From positions 1-5,392 of the forward strand of contig JAURYZ010000029.1 in assembly GCA_030653635.1 (NCBI GenBank): a stretch of DNA of 5,392 nt, in the 5' to 3' direction. Numbering within the stretch: the stretch's first letter is position 1; each line of letters begins with the position of its first letter. The notes beneath the pieces were generated by a model that was given only the letters and a program-made list of their open reading frames with translations, did not search any database and was not told the origin of the DNA. Below, piece by piece: positions 1 to 4,975 of the stretch. The position numbers and the translations under genes were made by a program. The DNA comes from Coriobacteriia bacterium. Its GTDB lineage: Bacteria; Actinomycetota; Coriobacteriia; Anaerosomatales; JAHIQC01.

Positions 1-357
1 GCACAGGTAGCCGAGGGTCGCGGGCGGTTCGAGGTCGTAGTGGACCAAAGATCCACGCAGCACCGCGATATCAAAGCTCGCGTTGTGCGCGAGGATGACC
101 GCGCCTTGCAGGTATGGGCCGATCTGGTCCCACGCCTCGTCGAACTCGGGCTCTTGGGCGACGCGGTCCTCGTCGATGCCGTGGATCTCGGTGTTGCGCC
201 ACTCGAAATAGTTCCCGGGTGGCTGAATGAGCCAGGAGTGCTCCTCGGTGATGAAGCCGTCCTCGATGACCACGAGTCCGAGCGCACAGGCGCTGGCCTT
301 CTCGCGATTGGCTGTCTCGAAATCGATGGCGACCCAGCGGGACGCGGTCGCACTCAT
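1..357 (-). CDS. DnaQ-like 3'-5' exonuclease, N-terminal part (cut by window edge)
   Basis: The reverse strand from the ATG at 357 is open for 119 codons to the window edge, so the C-terminus is missing. The translation carries the Exo I motif as IDFETAN (Asp12, Glu14) and the Exo II motif as AHNASFD (Asp96), with the family's usual IHGI segment at 58-61. These acidic residues bind the two metal ions used for 3'-5' hydrolysis of nucleic acid. The Exo III motif (H-x4-D) should lie beyond the edge. The closest families are the stand-alone DnaQ/PolC-type exonucleases of about 180-330 residues, often annotated as DNA polymerase III epsilon-like. Whether it acts in replication proofreading or in repair cannot be told. 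A GGGAG ribosome binding site (plus-strand 366-370) sits 8 bases before the ATG. A second in-frame ATG at 372 overlaps that site, so 357 is the better start. It diverges from the YdeI-like remnant to its right. Confidence 0.9.
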   Translation of the reverse strand, partial: MSATASRWVAIDFETANREKASACALGLVVIEDGFITEEHSWLIQPPGNYFEWRNTEIHGIDEDRVAQEPEFDEAWDQIGPYLQGAVILAHNASFDIAVLRGSLVHYDLEPPATLGYLC

Positions 358-414
358 CAGGCCTACTCCCATTGTGCGGTTATGTCGTGCGCCAAGGGTC
401 GGTGCGCGAGGACC

Positions 415-428
415 CGGTGTCAAGGTGC
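415..428 (-). promoter_or_regulatory. Candidate -35 element (TTGACA) upstream of the exonuclease gene
   Basis: On the minus strand this stretch reads GCACCTTGACACCG and contains a perfect TTGACA hexamer, 57 bases or more upstream of the exonuclease ATG at 357. No good -10 box lies 16-18 bases further on (the hexamer at 17 bases is GACCCT), so the promoter call is weak. The same 14-mer with one change occurs at 2279-2292 upstream of the ATP-grasp gene, also pointing toward a minus-strand gene. The rest of the gap between 358 and 493 shows no gene. Confidence 0.25.
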
Positions 429-493
429 ACGAATGAGCGAACCGAGGGGAACTAGTACTGGCGGAAGGTGAAACACAAAGGAGGGCACCACGT

Positions 494-794
494 GTGCGCT
501 CGAACGGCCTCTGCATCCGAGTCGAACCAACAAGCCGTGCCGAGTTTCGCGTGTGGCTAAAGGACAACAGCGATTCCTCGGCAGGTATCTGGTTGGCTGT
601 GGGCAAGAAGGGCAACCGGGTCACCACGCTTACCTACGACGATGCGGTCCAGGAGGGGCTGTGCTTCGGGTGGATCGACAGCACGGTGCGCCGCCTCGAT
701 GCAGATCGTCAGCGTAAAGCGGCCCGAAACCCGAGTCCGCCACATTGCCGCGAAGGTCGCGATGGCGGTCGAGGCAGCCGCTACGCGCTCATGA
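494..794 (+). pseudogene. YdeI/OmpD-associated family protein, remnant with internal deletion and frameshift
   Basis: From the GTG at 494 the first 73 codons match the N-terminal half of the YdeI/OmpD-associated family. The conserved features are FRVWL near residue 18, GIWLAVGKKG at 31-40, LTYDDAV at 46-52 and LCFGWIDS at 56-63. In this family the next segment is normally a central region of the type FTPRKP...W..N...; it is absent here. Instead, from about 702-713, a different frame (shifted by +1) reads IVSVKRPETRVRHIAAKVA and stops at TGA 792-794. That is the family's C-terminal SAKRPETR signature and closing helix. About 90-100 codons therefore appear to be missing, and the two halves are out of frame, so no normal protein can be made. 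Intact relatives are roughly 190 residues. They are often called bacteriocin-protection proteins, but their biochemical role is poorly defined. A strong AGGAGG (479-484) sits 9 bases before the GTG. A second GTG at 492 is in the frame of the tail but would not read the N-terminal domain. An assembly error is the main alternative to a true pseudogene. Confidence 0.75.
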
Positions 795-1029
795 AAGCCC
801 CAGCTTTCCGGCTACCCATCGGGTCCACTCAGCAACGGCCTCGAAATCGCGGAAGTCGCCCTGCGTCACCCCGCTCTCGGCTATGAGCGAGTCGGTGTAT
901 GCACGCACCTCGTCGGGCTTGTCGCCCGCGGGCTTCACATCAACGAGCGCGCCGCTCTCGGCAAGCGTCGCACGGATCTGCTCGGCGATGCCTGCGGTGC
1001 CAAGCCGGTACCTATATGTTACCGCGCAT
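789..1029 (-). pseudogene. Flavodoxin-family protein, remnant with internal deletion
   Basis: Past the ATP-grasp gene, one minus-strand frame reads VTYRYRLGTAGIAEQI, resembling the FMN phosphate-binding loop of flavodoxins (usual form R-Y-G-S/T-T-x-G-I-A). It continues through GALVDVKP, the usual second beta-strand. It ends with GDFRDFEAVAEWTRWVAGKL, resembling the GDFRDW...W...I closing helix of the protoporphyrinogen oxidase/flavodoxin-domain proteins, then TGA at 791-789. Only about 76 residues are present, against about 160-180 in the family. The central strands and the FMN-ring loops are missing, probably between GALVDVKPAG and DKPDEV. There is no start codon in this frame: a TGA lies just upstream. 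The ATG at 1029, inside the end of the ATP-grasp gene, would give MR-VTYRYRLG only if one G were removed from the CGCGG run near 1022-1026. It probably once followed the ATP-grasp gene in one operon with a short overlap. An artefact of sequencing or assembly remains possible. Confidence 0.65.
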
Positions 1030-2190
1030 CGTCACGTAGCTCGTCAGGTCGGCTCCGAGCACCGCGTCGAGCTCGGACACATCGTCAGCCGGCACTTCCA
1101 CAAACGTGAATGCGAACACCGGATAGTGGTGAAAGTCGGTGGGCCGCAGCTCGAGCACTCGCGAGAAGTTCGCAGCAAACGCGGCGTAATCTACCGACTC
1201 GATGGCCGACAGCTCAACGCTCGAAGGCAGGTCAGCCACCACGAGCGCGGTCAACTTGCCGCGGCACTCCTCGGCGATCCGGGTCCAATCGGGCGAGATT
1301 CCGTCCATGTAGGTAGTGTACGGATTGATGCCGTATGCAAAGTGCGCGAGGTCAGTGGCGCACCAGCCGCCGAATCGCATCGGGTTGATCTCGATGGGCG
1401 CGATGTTCCCGGTCGCGTCCACGCGTATCTCCGCGTGCATGGGAAAGTCGGCCAGTTCCGCACGCCTGCCCACCTCGGCCAGAAACTCCGCGAACGGCCC
1501 GCGAAAGCGCTCGATCAGCTCGATGCTCGTGTAGTAGACGCGGTCGCTCACATCGTCGGCCGAGGCGAACAGGTGGCCATATATGTTCACGATGGTGACC
1601 TCGCCTGCGGAGTCGAAGTACGCGTCAACCGCGAACTCCTCGCCATCGATGACCTCCTCGACGATGAAACGATCCAGCCCCAGGACCTGATCGGGATAGA
1701 CGCTTGCGAAGCTCTCGACCTCGCGCTCGATGAGGGCGACCGTTTCGGGCCACGCAGCGACCGAGTCCACGACGTGCACGCCCATGCTGAAGAAACCGAC
1801 CGCCGGCTTGATCACGAACGGCAGCTTGAGTGTGGTGGGATCGAATGCGCGCAGCTCGTCCAGGCGCAGATCTGCGAAGCCGTATGCGGGATACAGGTCG
1901 GCCACAAGGCGGCGGAAACGCACCTTGTCCTTGAACACATCGATCCGGCCCGGCAACGCGGTGTCGGCCAGGTGCTCCGCAATCCAGCCGATCGCGTTTT
2001 CTGAGTTGGAGTAGAGCCGCGCGTCGGCATGGCTGGCAAAAGCGGCCGCGAACGCATCATCGTCCAGCAGCGGTGTGCCGGCGCTCGCGAACACCTCGCG
2101 CGCCATCGGTGTGTCGAGCACTGGCAGCCCTGATGCCGCAACGGTGTGAGCCAGCAGATCGGAAACGTAGGGCTCTTCGAGGATGAACAT
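1012..2190 (-). CDS. ATP-grasp domain protein (carboxylate-amine/thiol ligase type), substrate unknown
   Basis: This is a complete 392-residue reading frame, likely cytoplasmic, with no signal peptide or membrane segment. Residues 1-85 look like the N-terminal Rossmann-type part that precedes an ATP-grasp fold. FVIKPAVGFFSMGV (125-138) carries the ATP-binding lysine (Lys128) and the flexible glycine-rich loop. FIVEEVIDGEEFAVDAY (175-191) carries the acidic residues that hold the adenine and ribose. HAEIRVDATGNIAPIEINP (252-270) has Glu254, Glu267 and Asn269 in the positions that bind Mg2+, followed by an RFGG turn at 272-275. The C-terminal region of about 100 residues is not assigned. ATP-grasp enzymes join a carboxylate to an amine, thiol or similar group through an acyl-phosphate; nothing here names the substrate. 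The ATG at 2190 has only a distant AGAAGG (plus-strand 2203-2208), about 12 bases away. The 3' end overlaps the flavodoxin remnant, which suggests a former operon. It diverges from the lipoprotein gene. Confidence 0.85.
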   Translation of the reverse strand: MFILEEPYVSDLLAHTVAASGLPVLDTPMAREVFASAGTPLLDDDAFAAAFASHADARLYSNSENAIGWIAEHLADTALPGRIDVFKDKVRFRRLVADLYPAYGFADLRLDELRAFDPTTLKLPFVIKPAVGFFSMGVHVVDSVAAWPETVALIEREVESFASVYPDQVLGLDRFIVEEVIDGEEFAVDAYFDSAGEVTIVNIYGHLFASADDVSDRVYYTSIELIERFRGPFAEFLAEVGRRAELADFPMHAEIRVDATGNIAPIEINPMRFGGWCATDLAHFAYGINPYTTYMDGISPDWTRIAEECRGKLTALVVADLPSSVELSAIESVDYAAFAANFSRVLELRPTDFHHYPVFAFTFVEVPADDVSELDAVLGADLTSYVTMRGNI

Positions 2191-2278
2191 GGGTTGTGGC
2201 CGCCTTCTTGTTATGTGGCATATCCACCTGAGGCCGGTCGGGCCACAGGCACCACGGTAGCTTCTCGGCTGAGTGCTT

Positions 2279-2292
2279 CGGCGTCAAGGTGC
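2279..2292 (-). promoter_or_regulatory. Candidate -35 element (TTGACG) upstream of the ATP-grasp gene
   Basis: The minus strand reads GCACCTTGACGCCG, including a TTGACG hexamer (plus-strand 2282-2287), about 88 bases from the ATP-grasp ATG at 2190. It matches the element at 415-428 with a single change, in the same orientation relative to a downstream minus-strand gene. No clear -10 box follows: the best match is AAGCTA at an 18-base spacing. The divergent gap of 2191-2327 holds nothing else recognisable apart from a weak plus-strand TACTCT at 2295-2300 that could serve the lipoprotein gene. Confidence 0.25.
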
Positions 2293-2327
2293 GGTACTCT
2301 GGTCGTGCCAACGATTGGGGGATCCAC

Positions 2328-2936
2328 ATGCTCATGCGATCACAGGCCGTCCTGGCCACCGCGCTCACACTGATGCTCGCACTTGGCATCGCTGGCTGCG
2401 CACAAGATGCGGCCGAGCCTGCGCAAAGCCCGAAACCGACGGTCGAAAAGCCCGCGGTGCGCTTGGAGCCCCTCCACGACCAGCAGCGCTATCTCGACAT
2501 CGTGGCCGCCGGCATTGGGTTGTCCTACAGCCTGGAGCCCGACACCGGCACGGCCGTGGTCGAAGCCAACGTTGAGTACTACGGCGCACTCAGATGGACC
2601 GATGACGCGGGCCGAAGCATCTTGGTCACACATCGATACGTGGCAAACGAGCCCGAGCAGTGGGTCTACATCGACGAGGGCGTCACCGAGACCGGCGTCA
2701 CTGAAAACGTGCCCAAGCCTGAGATTCGCGCACAGTGGCAGGCCCTGGCCGACGCCATCGTGGCGGCTACGAACGCCGAGCCTCCGGCAACCGAGCTTTA
2801 CGCCTGGACGAGCAACAGCGGAGTCTCCACAGCCTCCTACACCAGCGGCGGAGTCATCGATGACGGCAACCTAGTGCTGAACTTCGGGGCCGGAGGCAAG
2901 CTCGGCCGCGCCTCGCTCGCGATCCCGGTGCCGTAA
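2328..2936 (+). CDS. Secreted lipoprotein of unknown family
   Basis: The ATG at 2328 gives a 202-residue protein with a typical lipoprotein signal: a short N-terminus with Arg4, a hydrophobic stretch at about 7-22, and the lipobox IAGC with Cys24 as the lipidated residue. It should be anchored on the outer face of the cytoplasmic membrane. A Pro/Glu/Lys-rich linker (about 29-45) follows. The rest, with many Thr/Tyr/Val residues and Trp, looks like a small globular beta-rich domain; I do not recognise the family. Only one Cys (Cys24) is present in the protein, so no disulfide is expected. GGGGGA at 2317-2322 is 5 bases from this ATG and 11 from a second ATG at 2334. An upstream GTG at 2289 is in frame but would put a poor N-terminal extension before the signal. 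azlC starts about 50 bases downstream on the same strand with no visible terminator between, so they may be co-transcribed. No transport or binding role can be read from the sequence. Confidence 0.8.
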   Translation: MLMRSQAVLATALTLMLALGIAGCAQDAAEPAQSPKPTVEKPAVRLEPLHDQQRYLDIVAAGIGLSYSLEPDTGTAVVEANVEYYGALRWTDDAGRSILVTHRYVANEPEQWVYIDEGVTETGVTENVPKPEIRAQWQALADAIVAATNAEPPATELYAWTSNSGVSTASYTSGGVIDDGNLVLNFGAGGKLGRASLAIPVP

Positions 2937-2978
2937 GAAGTCGTGCTACCATCGGCTCTCGCCCGCCGCAAGACCCGT

Positions 2979-2982
2979 GGAG
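2979..2982 (+). promoter_or_regulatory. Ribosome binding site GGAG that favours the GTG start of azlC
   Basis: GGAG lies 5 bases before the in-frame GTG at 2988. The more upstream in-frame GTG at 2943 has only AAGAAG (2935-2940) two bases away, too close for good initiation. This supports 2988 as the start. Confidence 0.5.
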
Positions 2983-2987
2983 CCGCC

Positions 2988-3683
2988 GTGCCCCGTCGTC
3001 GCTACAGCATGATCGCAGGAGCGCGCGACGTCGCGCCCATCTTGCTTGGGATCGTGCCGTTCGGTCTTGTCGCCGGCTCACAGGTCATCAGCGCAGGATT
3101 CGGCATGGCAGAGGCCATCGGGATGTCCCTGTTCGTGAACGCGGGTGCCTCCCAGATCGCCGCCACCTCGCTATACATCGAGGGCGCTCCGCTGTTCGTC
3201 ATCCTCGGCACAGCGCTCGTGATCAACGCGCGCATGTTCATCTACAGCATCTCGATAGCGCCGGTCCTGGAAAGCGCGTCGGCTCGGCTGCGACCGCTCT
3301 TGGGCCACATGCTGGTCGACCAGAACTACGCCATGACCATGACTCGTGGCCGCGAGCGTGCCGACGTGGATCCTGTGCCCTACTACATCGGCGCGTGGTT
3401 CGCGCTCGCCGGCACTTGGCAGCTCTCGTCCATCGCCGGCGCGGCCCTAGGCCCGTTCATTCCGGCCTCGTGGGGTCTCGATTTCGCCGTGCCGCTCGTG
3501 TTCCTTGCCATGCTCGTCCCCTCGCTCAAAGGCCGCCTCTCGCTTGAGGTCGCAGGCATCACCGCCATAGCCGCAGCCCTGCTGGTCCCCAGACTCCCGA
3601 TGCAAACCGGTCTTCTTGTCGCCATGTTCGCCGGAATGCTGTGGGGCGCGTTGCGCCACCCTGCAAAGGAGGTGAGCTCGTGA
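2988..3683 (+). CDS. azlC: AzlC family branched-chain amino acid exporter, large subunit
   Basis: AzlC is the large integral-membrane subunit of the AzlCD exporter, which moves branched-chain amino acids (and the analogue 4-azaleucine in Bacillus subtilis) out of the cell. From the GTG at 2988 the protein is 231 residues, normal for the family; starting at 2943 would add 15 residues. Family signatures in order are: GARDVAPILLGIVPFGLVAG (11-30), NAGASQIAA (51-59; usual form GASQ), INARMFIYS (79-87; usual form NLRHLLYS), DQNYAM (111-116; usual form DE.FA), and ALGPFIPASWGLDFAVPL (153-170). Hydrophobic segments fall at about 14-34, 42-64, 68-92, 131-155, 163-180, 186-201 and 205-222. The stop TGA (3681-3683) overlaps the start of azlD by four bases, which implies translational coupling. 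No leucine-responsive operator or riboswitch is visible upstream. The family assignment is secure; the actual substrate here is inferred. Confidence 0.92.
   Translation: MPRRRYSMIAGARDVAPILLGIVPFGLVAGSQVISAGFGMAEAIGMSLFVNAGASQIAATSLYIEGAPLFVILGTALVINARMFIYSISIAPVLESASARLRPLLGHMLVDQNYAMTMTRGRERADVDPVPYYIGAWFALAGTWQLSSIAGAALGPFIPASWGLDFAVPLVFLAMLVPSLKGRLSLEVAGITAIAAALLVPRLPMQTGLLVAMFAGMLWGALRHPAKEVSS
3665..3675 (+). promoter_or_regulatory. Near-perfect ribosome binding site of azlD, inside the end of azlC
   Basis: AAAGGAGGTGA is fully complementary to the 3' end of 16S rRNA and lies in the last codons of azlC. From the end of the GGAGG core it is 7 bases to the GTG at 3680. It fixes that GTG, and not the GTG or ATG further upstream in the same frame, as the azlD start. 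It should allow strong initiation for the small subunit. Confidence 0.85.
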
Positions 3684-4012
3684 GCGCGACAGCGACGTTC
3701 TGGCTCATCATCGCGGTGCTGGCTGTCGGCACGTGGGCTATGCGCGCGCTGCCGATCATGCTGCACGGCCACGTAGCGCTGCCTTCTTGGGCGGAGCGGT
3801 TGCTGCGCTACGTGCCGGTCGCCGCGCTAACCGCGCTCGTTGTGCCTGGCGCGCTGTACGTGAAGGTCGAGGGGGCCTACGCCTTCGCTGCGGCACGATT
3901 GCTTGCTGCGGGCGTGGCGATGCTCGTGGCTGCGCGCACAAAGAGCGTCGTATGGACGCTCGCGGCCGGCATGGTCACGTTGTGGATCGGCCAAGCCCTC
4001 CTGGGTAGCTGA
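3680..4012 (+). CDS. azlD: AzlD family branched-chain amino acid exporter, small subunit
   Basis: AzlD is the small membrane partner of AzlC; both are needed for export. The GTG at 3680 gives 110 residues, the usual size. Family features are a first helix ending in GTWAMRALP (17-25) and the motif LLRYVPVAALTALVVP (41-56), equivalent to the usual LRYVPPAVLAAL. Four hydrophobic segments lie at about 6-27, 45-62, 66-84 and 90-108. The start overlaps the azlC stop in GTGA, and a near-perfect ribosome binding site precedes it. An extended reading from 3641 would add an N-terminus that is just azlC sequence in another frame. The gene ends 45 bases from the convergent phzF-like gene. I found no convincing hairpin terminator in that gap: the palindrome at 4014-4025 would leave only a two-base loop. 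Confidence 0.92.
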   Translation: MSATATFWLIIAVLAVGTWAMRALPIMLHGHVALPSWAERLLRYVPVAALTALVVPGALYVKVEGAYAFAAARLLAAGVAMLVAARTKSVVWTLAAGMVTLWIGQALLGS

Positions 4013-4057
4013 TTCACGCGCACGCGTAAGGCCCCAGGCATCGCTGTCGGCAACGAG

Positions 4058-4906
4058 TTAGATGATGAACTCGCCCCGGGCCACAAGGCGCGCGCTGCCA
4101 CCGACCTCGATGGTCCCGATCTCAGCGTCTCCACCAGTCGCGCGCGCCAGCAGCTTGGACGGACGTCCGATCTCTGCGCCCTGCGAGATCTCGATCTCGT
4201 CACCCCATCTGATCGCCTCATGGCGCGAGAGATGCAGCGCGATGGGGCCTGCCGCAGAACCCGTGGCCGGATCCTCGTCGACCCCCATGCCCGGGGCGAA
4301 CATGCGCGACTTGACCCGCAGGCCGTCCAGGGCAAAACAGCTCACACAGGCATCCCCCACGACAGCGGCGAGCCTGACCATATCCGGGCACAGACCAGCG
4401 ACCTCCTCGGCGCGCGAGAGTGAAACCATGATGTGCAAAGGGCCGTTGCGATACGTCTCCACGGGTAGCACGGAGCGCTTGACCCCAAGAGCCACGAGCA
4501 GATCCCCGACGCGGTCGTACGCTTCGACGTGCGGATGTGGCTGAGACATGCGTCCGAAGCTGATGGATGTGCCGTCTCGCTCCAGAAGCACAGCTACGGT
4601 CCCGCTTGCGGTCTCGATGTTGATGACCCCGAGCTGCATGGGCGAAGCCAGCACGAACGCGGTCCCGAGCACAGGGTGACCGGCGAACGAGAGCTCCTCG
4701 GAAGGAGTGAATATCCTAACGCGTGCGTGACCGTCAGTTTCGGCCGGCAGAACGAACGCGCACTCGGAGAACTTGAGCTCCTTGGCCAGTGTCTGCATCT
4801 GAGCGGAGCTCAGTCGCCTGGCATCGGTGAACACGCCCAGTTGGTTGCCTTCGAAGGGCGTATCGGTGAATACATCGACGATCGTGAAGTTTACTTTGCT
4901 GATCAT
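4058..4906 (-). CDS. PhzF family isomerase/epimerase
   Basis: This complete 282-residue protein has the two-lobed PhzF/diaminopimelate-epimerase-like fold. The N-terminal lobe opens with VDVFTDTPFEGNQLGVF (10-26), the classic PhzF start (usual form D.F....F.GN...V). KFSECAFV (45-52) contains Glu48 at the catalytic position known from PhzF. SFAGHPVLGTAF (73-84) is the conserved GHP loop. The second lobe has GVDEDPATGSAAGP (208-221), the substrate-binding DPATGSA loop, and GAEIGRPS (243-250; usual form G...GRPS). PhzF itself isomerises trans-2,3-dihydro-3-hydroxyanthranilate in phenazine biosynthesis. No other phz gene is near, so this is probably one of the many orphan homologues of unknown substrate, and I give no gene symbol. 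The ATG at 4906 has a GGAGA (plus-strand 4911-4915) four bases upstream. A TATAAT box (4951-4956) about 45 bases upstream would drive it. Confidence 0.92.
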   Translation of the reverse strand: MISKVNFTIVDVFTDTPFEGNQLGVFTDARRLSSAQMQTLAKELKFSECAFVLPAETDGHARVRIFTPSEELSFAGHPVLGTAFVLASPMQLGVINIETASGTVAVLLERDGTSISFGRMSQPHPHVEAYDRVGDLLVALGVKRSVLPVETYRNGPLHIMVSLSRAEEVAGLCPDMVRLAAVVGDACVSCFALDGLRVKSRMFAPGMGVDEDPATGSAAGPIALHLSRHEAIRWGDEIEISQGAEIGRPSKLLARATGGDAEIGTIEVGGSARLVARGEFII

Positions 4907-4950
4907 GGGCTCTCCGAAGGTGGAGCGTCTCGCCTCAAGGGCTTTTCGAG

Positions 4951-4958
4951 ATTATACT
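4951..4958. promoter_or_regulatory. Divergent promoter region with overlapping -10 boxes (phzF-like / ada-like)
   Basis: The minus strand has a consensus TATAAT at 4956-4951, placing a transcription start near 4944 and a leader of about 38 bases for the phzF-like gene. The plus strand has TATACT at 4953-4958, overlapping the first box, which could serve the Ada-like gene. A further plus-strand TTATAG lies at 4966-4971. No good -35 hexamer is spaced 16-18 bases from any of them; a minus-strand TTGTGT at 4984-4979 is 22 bases away. The AT-rich patch stands out in this GC-rich window. No Ada-box-like sequence (AAAGCGCA) is seen. Confidence 0.45.
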
Positions 4959-4975
4959 CGCATGGTTATAGCCGC

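Noticed and set aside
40..471. A 143-codon plus-strand frame over the exonuclease gene
   Set aside because: The minus strand carries the exonuclease Exo I and Exo II motifs and a good ribosome binding site; the plus-strand frame is its shadow.
699..794. A 31-codon frame from an ATG at 699 that reads the YdeI C-terminal tail in frame
   Set aside because: No ribosome binding site precedes it and the product would be only the closing helix of a larger domain, so it is part of the remnant and not a separate small gene.
745..2004. A 419-codon open frame on the plus strand, antisense to the ATP-grasp gene
   Set aside because: It is the antisense shadow of a GC-rich gene whose other strand carries a full set of ATP-grasp motifs. 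Its translation is rich in Arg, His and Val and shows no domain, and it has no ribosome binding site.
2057..2389. A 110-codon minus-strand frame spanning the divergent gap between the ATP-grasp and lipoprotein genes
   Set aside because: It overlaps the starts of both well-supported genes in other frames and has no recognisable motif or ribosome binding site.
4014..4025. The palindrome ACGCG-CA-CGCGT between azlD and the phzF-like gene as a terminator
   Set aside because: A two-base loop cannot form a stable hairpin and no run of T follows on either strand.
4062..4544. A 160-codon plus-strand frame over the phzF-like gene
   Set aside because: It is antisense to conserved PhzF motifs, its composition is dominated by Ser, Pro, Arg and Ala, and it shows no family signature.
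4058..4906. A phenazine biosynthesis cluster
   Set aside because: Only a PhzF homologue is present. PhzF-like proteins are widespread outside phenazine producers and no phzA-E or phzG-like gene is in the window.
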